A stretch of 64,000 bases of DNA from Gerris lacustris. Taxonomy: Eukaryota > Arthropoda > Insecta > Hemiptera > Gerridae. Shown here one piece after another: positions 36,892 to 47,700 of this stretch; position 1 is the stretch's first letter; every line of letters starts with the position of its first letter. The stretch covers positions 124,001 through 188,000 of the forward strand of contig OX578280.1 of the NCBI GenBank assembly GCA_951217055.1, given 5' to 3'. Both the position numbers and the translations under genes were made by a program. A model generated the notes under the pieces. That model had not been told where the DNA came from. It saw nothing but the letters and a program-made list of their open reading frames with translations, and made no database searches.

Positions 36892-38190
36892 ATCTATGTG
36901 AAGGATTTTTTTTTCACACGAGATCTCGCATGTACTTGCAGACAAGCCTCCCAAGGCCAATATAATGAAAACCTCAAAATCACCATTTTAGTAGTTACGA
37001 GGTATCACTTCTTAGCCATCGATAAGTACATACATATATAATTGCTATTAAACGTAAAATGATACAATAATATATAGTTTTACATCTATCATTAGTTTCA
37101 TCTTTTAGAACTATGGACAATAAAACATTGACGGACCCAAAAACAATAAATCTTTTACCTTATCGTAAAGAAAGGACTATTATGTTACGTCTAAGTCTTT
37201 CTTATATGTAGAGATATTTCGAAGAAAATTGTGTAAAGTGGAGACTAGTTTACTATTTTTGTTGTATTAAGTTTTGTGTATTTATATAACTTTTTGTATT
37301 GTGAATTTTATTTCCATTGTATTAATGTTGTGATGATTATTAATATTAATAAATAACATTATACCTCCTCCGATTTGTGAATAAATAATAACTAAAAAAA
37401 TATAAGTAATAAAAAAAAAGTTAAGAATTGCTAGAGAGCAACTTAGATTCGTGATTTGTACCACGTGTACGTAAAGTTACGTAGAATAGCGTTAAGCGCC
37501 GAGAATATATGGTTAGCGTTTTAGGATTAAGTAATATTTTTTCATAATTTTGTGTTTAAAATACAACAAATAGCTAAAGTCAGAGTACATTTTTTAAAGG
37601 GAAATAGTATGTTTGATGTTAGAAGGTTGTCACAAACAAAGCAGGCAAGAGAGTATAAAAAAGAGTTAATAAAAAACCTTTAATATTAAAGAGATTCCAA
37701 GCTTGGCAAGTAGTTACATTTTGAATGTTGCTTTCCCCTTACTTACATTTTATCTTATTTTTTTTTTTACCTAAGTAGAAAAGAAATGCTTTTAAATGCA
37801 AAGCTTTCACCAAGTATATGAAAATATGCTTCTAAAAGTACAGTGTAGTCTCGTAAAAAAAAAACATTCCGGGCGAGATAAACAAAACTGTCACGCTTGA
37901 TGCTTTACTTATATTTGTCTAAATAAACGTTTCTACATTTTAGCTTAAAAGATAAAAATATATGATAAGAAAGGAGATTATAATTATGAAGGAATTATAA
38001 AGTGGAAATTTAGATGTAGATTTAGGTGTAGTAAGAAATCTGCTCTACCCTGTAGCTTACATTAAACCAAAATATAATGTCCGGAAAAACAAAGAAAGCG
38101 ACACTATGCTTCCATACACGCATGCCTTGTCGTTTTTTTTAATTGACATTTTTAAGAGACGTAGTGTACAACATATTGCTTTCAACCTAG
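36892..38190. other. no recognisable gene
   Basis: AT-rich sequence with two further TACGAG-like motifs (36917, 36996). No coding similarity seen. It ends where repeat family R begins. Confidence 0.5.
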
Positions 38191-38194
38191 AGTG

Positions 38195-38737
38195 GAATCA
38201 GTTTTTAGGGTCCGTAGGCAAAACCAAGGACCCTTATATTTACCTGCGTGTGTCTGTCCGTCCGTCCTCTCACGTGCTCTCAAAGCTACACCTTTCGTCC
38301 GATCACTTTGAAATTCGGCATGTATGTGTCTTGTACCTACCCACATATTTAAAAAATATAGCGACTTAAAAAAAATATTTTTCAAAAAAATTAGGGTAAA
38401 AAAAACTTTTTTTTTCGACACCGTGAGGGGTATCATATGAAAGGGTACGTTGAGCTGATTACAAAAATATATAATTCTTTGGATATAACTTTGATAGGGC
38501 GAGCGTAGGCAAGTTTGAAGTGGTGTAAAACGTGCCCCCCCCCCCCCCCCCTCCTTCTATCTCGCTTATGTGAAGTGCAAAAAATCTGAAAAAATTGCTG
38601 AACATTCTTCGACCAAAAGTAAAAATACCACTTTTTGGAAATTTCGAATTTTTTTTTTTATTGACAAAATACGTTTTTTAATAATTATGGTCGTTTCGAT
38701 GTATTTATATGGTTGTAGTCCGGTTCAGTGGCAAAAA
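38195..38737 (+). repeat. repeat family R copy 2
   Basis: Near-identical to 18860-19356 plus 20603-20675 (TTTAGGGTCCGTAGGCAAAA to CAGTGGCAAAAAA), with a C18 run near 38536. It lacks the 620-bp dimer. It is interrupted at 38738 by the palindromic tandem repeat; the remaining edge (ATACTTTATCAG, TTTTGAGAATATCAGACC) lies at 59446-59480. Confidence 0.8.
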
Positions 38738-39829
38738 ATAGTACATTACGCGTCGAGTGCGGAAAGTAGCATTTTGCATGCGAGTGTGGAGTTTGCACCC
38801 GAGCGATAGCGAGGGTGGTAAAACCACACAAGCAATGCAAAATGCCGTTTTCCCACGAGTTGCGTACCGTACTTTATCTACGATTGTTAGATTTAAATAA
38901 TAAATACAGAAACAAATAAACTTGCTGTATGTAAGTTCGTATCTCTCTCTTGATAAAGATGGCATTAATTCATTAGTTGTATTTTTTGCCGAATTAATTA
39001 TTTCTGGAGGATTATTATTCACCACATTTTCGTCAAAGTCACTTGATTCACTTATAGTTTTTCACTAAAAACTCGATATAATCAGTTACTTTAATAATAG
39101 AACAGCAAATGAGTTTTGTTAATGTAAACAAACTCACTAATCGTGCGTAAAGCTGAGCTCATAGTTTTTCACTAAAAACTCGATATAATCAGTTACTTTA
39201 ATAATAGAACAGCAAATTAGTTTTGTTAATGTAAACAAACTAACTAATCGTGCGTAAAGCTGAAGAATTCCTCTTCTTTACCGCACTAGTGCGGTAAAGA
39301 AGAGGAATTATTCAGAACTATGAGACGCGCATGCGCAATGAATACAAGTACGTAAATAATCACTTTCTACGCATCTAGACAAAGATACAATGTTTATATT
39401 TCGTATCAATCGTAGATAATAGTACATTACGCGTCGAGTGCGGAAAGTAGCATTATGCATGCGAGTGTGGAGTTTGGTTGTTGTGTTGTTGTTGGTTGGT
39501 AAAACCACACAAGCAATGCAAAATGCCGTTTTCCCACGAGTTGCGTACCGTACTTTATCTACGATTGTTAGATTTAAATAATAAATACAGAAACAAATAA
39601 ACTTGCTGTATGTAAGTTCGTATCTCTCTCTTCATAAAGATGGCATTAATTCATTAGTTGTATTTTTTGCCGAATTAATTATTTCTGGAGGATTATTATT
39701 CTCCACATTTTCGTCAAAGTCACTTGATTCACTCATCGTTTTTCACTAAAAACTCGATATAAACAGTTACTTTAATAAATGAACACCAAATTAGTTTTGT
39801 TAAATGTAAACAATCTCACTAATCGTGCG
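38738..39829 (+). repeat. tandem dimer of a palindrome-bearing element (split by Copia-1)
   Basis: Unit 1 is 38739-39418. Unit 2 starts at 39419 and, after the Copia-1 insertion, finishes at 59269-59441. Each unit starts TAGTACATTACGCGTCGAGT and ends ATCGTAGATAA, with an internal inverted relation (GCATTTTGCATGC against ATGCAAAATGCCG). Unit 1 also has a 107-bp internal duplication (39055-39161 and 39162 onward). Unit 2 carries a GTTGTTGTGTTGTTGTTGG run near 39477. Noncoding; probably a nonautonomous fold-back element. Confidence 0.7.
39266..39309. repeat. perfect 44-bp palindrome
   Basis: AATTCCTCTTCTTTACCGCA and its exact reverse complement flank the central CTAG with no loop. The second copy (59286-59329) has one mismatch (GTGTGG for GTGCGG). 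It looks like two inverted termini fused head to head. Confidence 0.9.
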
Positions 39830-39924
39830 TGTTGGTACGCGACTGAAGAAAAAGATGAAACAGGTCAGGCATTAGCTATCAAGTTCGGCGTTGGGTAACA
39901 CTGGAATTAATTCACCCTCCAATA
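39830..39924 (-). repeat. Copia-1 3' LTR (95 bp)
   Basis: Reads TGTTGGTACGCGACTG to CACCCTCCAATA on the plus strand. On the element strand it follows a purine tract AAGTAGGGG (polypurine tract, 39925-39933). The 95-bp length is very short for an LTR but is repeated at the other end. Confidence 0.9.
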
Positions 39925-39984
39925 CCCCTACTTGAATTAATAGGTTTACAAAGTAATATAAAATTGAATACCCCTTAAAAAAAA

Positions 39985-40140
39985 AACAATAAGTCAATCT
40001 TCCCTTTTTAAATACATTTTCTTTAAAACAATAAGTTAATCTTCTTTTTAAATACTTTTTCTTCAAAACAATAAGTTAATCTTCTTTTTAAATACTTTTT
40101 CTTCAAAACAATAAGTTAATCTTCTTTTTAAATACTTTTT
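39985..40140. repeat. 42-bp minisatellite in the Copia-1 3' UTR
   Basis: Three to four head-to-tail copies of a unit containing ACAATAAGTTAATCTTC and TTTAAATAC, lying between the end of pol and the 3' LTR. Confidence 0.85.
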
Positions 40141-40154
40141 ATTTTACTTTTACT

Positions 40155-43100
40155 TAAGACCAAAAGAGTTTACACAATTTAATAGTAAGGCCTTAGTCAA
40201 GGGTTTGGTGAGGGCATCAGCTGGCATCTCGCTGGTATTTAAGTAATCAATAATCACATCCTTATTTTCTATAATGTTCTTTTATAAAATGATATTTTAA
40301 ATCAATGTGTTTGGTTTTTTGAGTGATAACAGGGAGTTTGCCCAAACTGATTGCCCCCATATTGTCACAATACACTTTAACAGTATTCATCTTAGTCTTA
40401 TCGTCCAACTCTTCTATTAATTTTTTTAACCATAAGGCTTCTTGGACTGTAAAAGAAAGCGCCATATATTCGGCTTCGGTAGATGATAAGGCTATGGTGT
40501 TTTGTTTTTTACTGAACCATGAAATCAATGCTCCTTGGAGTTTGAAGCAACTACCAGTGACAGAATGTCTGTCATTTATTTTATTACCCCAATCGGAGTC
40601 ACTGAAACCTAATAGCTCCGAATTACCTTCCCTGTGAAATTCAAGTTTATAATGTAGGGTACCTTTTATGTACCTAAAAACTCTTTTTATCGCACTCCAA
40701 TGGAGCTTATTATGATTTTTATTGAAACGACTTAATAGACTAATGGCGAAGGCGATATCTGGTCGAGTGATCTGCGATGCGTATAGTAAACATCCCACAG
40801 CTTCCTGATAAGGTATATGCGCATCAGAACCGTCTTCTTGGTTATCCGGGTTGAGATCAATGCTTGTATCAAGTGGAGTTGCTACTGGATGACACTCAGA
40901 CATATGGAATCTATCCACTACTTTCTTTAAGTATTCAGTTTGGTCTAATTGTATTACTCCTTTTTCTAGATCCTGATTAATATTAATACCTAGACAGTGT
41001 TTAGCAGGCCCTAGGTCCTTCATGTCAAACACCGATATAAGCTTTTCCTTTACTAATTCCTTAGCTTGTAAATCGTTATAAAAAAGAAGGAGGTCGTCTA
41101 CCCAAACTGCTATGTAGATCAGGATGTTATCTGTTTTCTTATAATAAATGCAGGGATCTACTTGAGACTGAGAGAGGCCCATATCTGTTAAAACAGAATG
41201 TAGTTTTTTGTTCCAACATCTCCCACTTTACTTCAACCCATAAATGGCTTTCTTTAATTTCCAAACAGAACGAGCATCTCTCTGTTTCTTTGAAATAGTT
41301 ACTTCGGGAGGTGGCTCTACATATATTTCTTCTTGTAAGTCACCGTAGAGGTAAGCCGTCGAAACGTCCATGTGATCTACTCTTAAATTTTCTCTGACAG
41401 CTATTGCAAAGAGGAAACGTAGAGAAGAATATTTAACCACTGGGGAGTAAGCTTCTTGATAGTCTATTCCGGGAGATTGGGCACATCCTTTCACAACTAA
41501 CCGAGCCTTAAATTTAGGCAGATTAGTAGTCTCATCCTTTTTTAGTTTAAAGACCCATTTAGCCTTCAACAGCTTCTTTTCCGGGTTAAATTTAACTACA
41601 TCATAAGTATCATTTTTTATTAGTGACTTTACCTCATTTATCATTGCCTGCCTCCATTCATTTGAGTGAACACTGGACAAGGCTTCACTTGCTGTCAAGG
41701 GCTCAAAGGTCATACCTGGCATGTCCTCTAACTCTGAGAAATAAACGACATAATCAGACCAATCTTTAGGTGTTTTTGTACGAGTAGATCTTCTTAGCTC
41801 GACCTTGATTTGTGGCTCCTCCGTGTTAACTTCTTCAATAAGTTCAGGATTAATTATTTCACAAATTTCTGTAATTCCAGAAGGTTCAGAATTCTGTGTA
41901 TTTTCGGTAGGTGTAATTAACTGATTATCGGAACTTCTTTCTTCAGTTTCAAAAAATACTACATCACGACTTTTAATTATTTTTCCATTTATCGGATTCA
42001 TTAAGCGATAACCTTTAGTATTTTCACAATACCCGACAAAGATCAATTTTTCAGACTTTGGGTCCAGTTTTCTTCGCAACGGTTTTGGGATATGAGCCAT
42101 AGCTTTACAGCCAAATACCCTTAAATTAGACAGATCTGGTGTTTCATTTTTCCACATCTCATACGGTGTCTTAGTTAAAGATTTTGTAGGGGACCTATTT
42201 ATAAGATAACAGGCAGTAGAGATGGCCTCAGCCCAATATTTTTTTGATAGACTAGCATCAAATAACATAGTTCGTGCCTTTTCAACTAATGTGCGATTGT
42301 ACCTCTCAGCCAACCCATTTTGTTGAGGTGTATGGCGTACCGTAAGCTGATGAATAATACCAGAAGAACGAAGAATAGCTTCAAGGTCTTTGTTGGTGTA
42401 CTCTGTTCCATTATCAGAACGAATTTTCTTAATTCTTTTTCCTGTCTGAGTTTCCACCATGATCTTAAATTCTTTAATAATTTCAGTGACCTCTGACTTC
42501 TCATTTAAAAAGTAAACCCACATATAATGAGAATAATCGTCAATTAATGTAATAAAATATTTACTCCCTCCAATGGAAGGTGTCTCCATGGGGCCGCATA
42601 AGTCTGTGTGTATCAATTCCAGAATATTTCTGCTTCGTTTACCGCTCGACGGGAAAGGTAATCTAGCCTGTTTCCCCATTACACATATTTCACAAGGTTC
42701 ATTGCTAACAAAGTCATTCTTCATACCAATCGACATGTTTACAAGTTGTCGAATGTTCTTTCTACTTAAATGCGCCGTACGACGGTGCCAAAGATTGTTT
42801 ATTTTGTTGTTAGCAGTAAAAAAAGTTGAATTGTTTGCTACAGGACATTCTCTTGTATCTCTAACCAATAAACTCCATTTTCCAAAGATGCAGTAACAAG
42901 GGGGTCTCCATCTTCATCTAGAATCCTCCCACCAGTTTTGTCAAATACAACTGTATGACCACTATTTACAATCTTACTCACTGATAATAAATTTACTGCT
43001 GCATCAGGGATATACAGAACATTAGTAGCCTCTACTTCTATATTTTCATTTATGCAAGGGGGTTTAAATTTAAAATTCAAACTTCCAACAGCTTTGGCAG

Positions 43101-43179
43101 TCATATCAGAGTTGTCCGCAGCTTTCACTTTCATATTGCAGAAGCTAGCATTTGCTAAAGCTTTGTTGTCTTTAGTAAT
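40155..43179 (-). pseudogene. Copia-1 pol: integrase, reverse transcriptase, RNase H
   Basis: On the minus strand, after the end of the protease region: LWHRRTAHLSRKNI and CEICVMGKQ (integrase zinc finger), IHTDLCGPM, RSDNGTEY and PQQNGLAERYNR (integrase D, D, E). The RT runs from WVFKLKKDET through MDVSTAYLYGDL to YIAVWVDDLLLFY (catalytic VDD, about 41110). RNase H has SDSDWGNK, LSSTEAEYMAL and YCDNMGAISL, then a KHIDLKYHFIKE tail. Three lesions: a frameshift near 42840-42868, a stop codon near 41222 directly after AIYGLK, and a frameshift near 40270 before the last 40 or so codons. The enzyme set is therefore not expressed as one polyprotein. Copia domain order (integrase before RT) is clear. 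Confidence 0.9.
43022..43179. repeat. 158-bp target-site duplication of LINE-1, copy 1
   Basis: Identical to 58021-58178 from TTAGTAGCCTCTACTTC to GTTGTCTTTAGTAAT. It codes for the stretch of Copia-1 just after the protease active site. Directly followed by the poly(T) that is the LINE-1 tail. Confidence 0.9.
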
Positions 43180-43303
43180 TTTTTTTTTTTTTTTATTCCC
43201 GGGGGACTTTTTTTTTATAAAAAAAAAAAAAAGTCCGAAGCAATAAGACCTCATGAGTGGATCCAAGGTGCAAACCCGGTTTAATAGTCCATCTTATAGC
43301 ACC

Positions 43304-43974
43304 CTATCCTCTAAGCAAGCTGACAGACCCACAGAAAGTGAGCACCTTGTTTAGGGGAAGTAACCTTAGTTCTTCAATTGGCAGGATGGCTGAGCCAAAG
43401 ATTCTCCACCTCAAGCGTGTTAATGCAGGACAGCTGCTAATAAGATGAGAAGGTGTTTCATCCTCTTCCTCGCACAACCTGCACACTGGGCTTTCTGCTA
43501 GGCCAAGCAGATGTAGATGTCGATTTAGCATACAGTGTCCAGTAAGAAATCCTGTCAAAAGGTGACAGGATTGGTTTTTGAGCGAGAGCAGCGATCTGGT
43601 AAGATTCTGAGATGGTTCCCGGATCATCATTTTTGATTGTCGCATACCTGAAGCAGTGTTCCATATTCTGTTCATATCTAGCCTCATGAATGTCCTTATG
43701 GAATGTTTCACTCCACAACGTGGCACGCCAACAACTGGTTCTGGTGTAATTGGGGTCGAATTGGAACCCGTTTTAGCTAACTGGTCAGCAATCTCATTCC
43801 CCTCAATGCCACAATGTCCAGGAACCCATATCAGTTGTACCTTGTTACGTTGTCCAAGAGTGTTAAGATGGCTTTTGCACTCAGCAACCAGCTTAGATGT
43901 ATACCTTGGTGCAACCAGTGCTTTGATCGCTGCCTGGCTGTCAGAGTAGATTCTGATTTGTCTGTTAAGCATAT
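43304..43974 (-). pseudogene. LINE-1 pol, C-terminal half (RNase H end and zinc finger)
   Basis: The second half of the RNase H: RIYSDSQAAIKAL, then IWVPGHCGIEGNEIADQLA (His and Asp of the active site). After this come SCHLLTGFLTGHCMLNRHL and the C-terminal CRLCEEEDETPSHLISSC finger common in I/R1-group LINEs. It ends with a stop at 43304-43306. The reading frame is intact here but is cut from its N-terminal half by the Bel insertion. Confidence 0.88.
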
Positions 43975-44573
43975 TGGTGGATTCTTATTTAATATTTACT
44001 ATTTATATTATGCTATCTATTCATATTATCCTATTTTTTATTTATTATGGAACCCAGCAGATATTGGGATAGGTATTTGACTCCAACTGGAGGCTGCCCT
44101 GCTATCTAGTGGTAGGGTAGCCTAACCTGTACTTCGCAAAAGGCCCGCAGCGCTGGTGTCGTCTTCGATGCGGCTCCGTTTCGTTCGTCGTAGTGTTGAT
44201 TGGTCTGGAGCTGGAATACGCCGCCTTTTTATTGTTTCCGCCATCCCGCCGCCACCGCTTGTTATAAAAGTTCTTTTAATTTAATTTATCATTTATTTTT
44301 ATTTATCATTTCGCCACATTTAAGTCCGTTAGACAGTTTGCCGTTTCCGGAATCGGCCCCGCCACATCAATCAAGGAAACCCAGGTAAGCCCAACTATTT
44401 TATTCTTATATCTCCTAGGTTTCATGCTATATTAGTAATTATTAGTCTCTATCTCTTATATGTTATTTCCTACACCTATTTCACCTATATACAGTCCACC
44501 TTCGCACCTACTCCCGCCGAACCACCTCCCGGTTGGGTATTCAGGGGTCATACTGCTTGCCCAAGACCCACCA
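43975..44573 (+). repeat. Bel 5' LTR (599 bp) with promoter and splice donor
   Basis: Starts TGGTGGATTC and ends AGACCCACCA. A TATAAAA box lies at 44273-44279. A consensus splice donor CAG|GTAAGC lies at 44392-44400. It has the same length as the 3' LTR and reads the same throughout by eye, indicating recent insertion. A possible tRNA primer site TGGTTCCTTATACGCCGG begins at 44580, six bases after the LTR; the tRNA was not identified. Confidence 0.92.
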
Positions 44574-44694
44574 TTTTTTTGGTTCCTTATACGCCGGATA
44601 TTTTTTTATTATTTTCGTCTGTATTCCACCCTTTTTATTTTATTCCTTTATTTTTTATTGTTTTTTGGGTTTATTTTTGGTCAAAACCGCATAA

Positions 44695-44745
44695 CTGTGT
44701 ACTCTTCCTTACTGTGTACTCTTCCTTACTGTGTAGTCTTCCTGA
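44695..44745 (+). repeat. 17-bp triplet at the Copia-2 5' junction
   Basis: CTGTGTACTCTTCCTTA twice (44695-44711, 44712-44728), then the related CTGTGTAGTCTTCCTGA (44729-44745), which is the first recognisable Copia gag sequence. Confidence 0.85.
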
Positions 44746-47700
44746 TGACTACGATAATTTTCGTTGTGCGATTGAAAGCCGTGACCAACTTCCAAACTTA
44801 GAAACTCTCAAAATAAAAATAAAAGAAGAGGAGCTAAGGCGAAATGAATTAACAGAAGAAAATCAACAAGGCGTACTACTTTCAAGTCAAAGGAAATTCA
44901 GTAAGCAACATCAACCAAGAAACAACAAATTAGAAAGAAACCACACTGGAGAAACATCAGGCAACCATCATAGACGAAACAAAGGTCAACAGTACTCTGG
45001 ACAGTTTCGATCCAATGCTGGCAAGTACTCTCCACAAACTTTAAATATATCCCATATAGGCAATTCTTGCGACTCATATAACAAATATAAAAATAAAAAT
45101 ATTTTTTGCCTTGACTCAGGTGCTACCGCACATATGTGCCATGACAAAAAATGTTTTTATCAATTCAAACCACTTAAAGATAGCTTTGTTTTCATGGCAG
45201 ATAAAAGCCAATCAATTGTTGAAGGCATAGGCAACGTAAGTGTAATAATCAAAAATCAAATCTTTAACATAATTAATGTTTTATACATACCTAACATTAA
45301 AACAAATTTACTTTCTATTAGTCAACTTACAAAACTACAAAAAACAGTTTTATTTGGAAAAAATGAAGCAAAAATTCTAAACAAAAATAACGAAACAATT
45401 CTTATTGCTAAATTAAAAAATAATTTATACGAAATAGAATTTGAGTATAACAATAAAAATAAAGTTGAACATGTTAATCAGGTGCATTCTCATAACACTA
45501 CTTCACTCTGGCATGAAAGACTTGGACATCTAAACATAACAGACTTAACAAAACTACATTCACGAAACATGGTTCTAGGATTAAAAATTAATAAAAATGA
45601 TAAATACCCTGAAGTATGTGAAACCTGTATTAAAGGGAAGTTAACTAGGAAACCTTTTCCAAAACATTCTGAGTCAAAATCTGAAAATATTTTAGATTTA
45701 ATTCACACCGACATTTGTGGCCCCATGAGAAAAGCCTCAATTGGAGGTGCTAAATATTTTCAAACCTTCATTGACGATAAGTCTAGGAAAATAAGCGTTT
45801 ATTTCCTAAAATCAAAGTCTGAAGCCCTTAATAACTTTAAAAAATATAAAGCCGAAATGGAAAACCAAACCGGGAGAAAAATTAAAGTCCTAAGGTCAGA
45901 TAACGCAAAAGAATTTTGTAGCCATGACTTTAATTCATTCTTAAATCAATCAGGTATCAAACATCAATTAACTGTTGAGTATAGCCCCCAACAGAACGGT
46001 GTAGCCGAAAGAGCAAACCGAACTTTAGTTGAGATGGCTAGATGCCTGCTTCTTGCCAAAATCCTGCCACATGGCTTATGGGCAGAGTTAATTAATACAG
46101 CAGCTTATATTCGCAATAGATGCCCAACTGCCACTCTTAATGATTTAACTCCTGAAGAGGTGTGGTCGGGTAGAAAGCCTACTGTTTCCCACTTCAGAAT
46201 AATAGGGAGTAGAGTATTATCTTTAGATTTAAAGCCTGGTAAGGGTAAATTTAATTCAAAAACAAACGAATACATTCTAGTAGGTTATTGCGAAGAATCA
46301 AAAGCATATCGTTTATGGAAACCAGGTACTAATTCCACAATAAAAGGTAGAAACGTTAAAATATTAGAGGAATTTACTAACCAAATTAAAAATAATCAAA
46401 ATTTAGATATTTTCGATTCTTTTGACAATATATCACCAAAACACAACGATGATAATAATGAATCTACACATTTCAATTTCGGAAACCTAATTCAAAACAA
46501 CAAAAATAACAATAAAATAATAACAATAAATAACCAAAATAATGAAATACCTAGTTGTTCAGGAACCGAACAAAATTTAATTATTAATGATGTAGAATCA
46601 ATCCTTGATAATATTTCATCTGATGAAACAAATTCAGATATAGAAGCTGAATCAGTCCCCTGTATTTCAAATCAGATACGTGGCCCTGGAAGACCTAAAA
46701 AGGTTCGTACAGGAAAGCCAGGTAGACCTAGAAAAGTGTATCAAATGGCATCAAATAATTTTAGCATTGATCCCACCACTGTAAAACAAGCTCTAAGCTG
46801 TTACAATAGTAGAGAATGGGAGAAATCTATGCAAGAAGAATATAACTCACTTCTTGAAAATGGTACATGGGAACTAGTAGATTTGCCTAAGGGTCGTAAA
46901 GCCATCGGTTGTAAATGGGTGTTTAAAACTAAACTCGATTCTGATGGAAAAGTACAACGTTTTAAGGCACGTTTAGTAGCCAAGGGATTTACTCAAAAGT
47001 ATGGAGTTGATTATGACCAAACCTTCGCACCAGTTGTGCGATATAGTTCGATTAGGTTACTCCTAGCATTGGCTGCTGAGGAAGGGTATCACATTCACCA
47101 AATGGATGTAACCACAGCCTTTTTAAATGGTGACTTAGATGAAGTTATTTTTATGAAACAACCCGAACACTTTGCTACACAAGATGGGAAAGTGTGTCAG
47201 CTAAAAAAGGCCATTTATGGACTTAAACAGGCGGGTAGACAATGGTACACAAAATTAAATTCCGTGTTACAATCAATAAAATTTAAACGCTTGCAAAACG
47301 AAAACTGCATTTATACACGTATCATAAAAAATGAAATAGTGATTATAGCAGTGTACGTTGATGACATAATAGTAATGTCACGCGACCAAAAATTAATCCA
47401 GAATGTAAAAATTGAGTTAGAAAATAAATTTAAAATTAAAGATCTAGGTGAACTTAAATATATTTTAGGAATTGAAATTAAGAAACTAAACGATAAAATA
47501 TTCATGACACAAAAGAAATATATTAAGGAAATACTTACGAAATATAACATGCAAAACGCAAAACCTCTAACAACACCTTTAGATCAAAACATAAAATTAA
47601 GAATTAATCCAACAAGTACAGAAGAAGGGGAAGCTGCCGATCAAAACGCTTATCAGCAATTGATAGGTTCTCTTCTGTACTTGGCGACATGTACTAGACC

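Noticed and set aside
41228..43266. Copia-1 pol as several separate genes
   Set aside because: The pieces follow one another in standard Copia order; the interruptions are a stop codon and frameshifts in one gene.
44200..44388. 62-codon gene present twice (also 56926-57114)
   Set aside because: It lies inside the Bel LTR and is duplicated because the LTR is.
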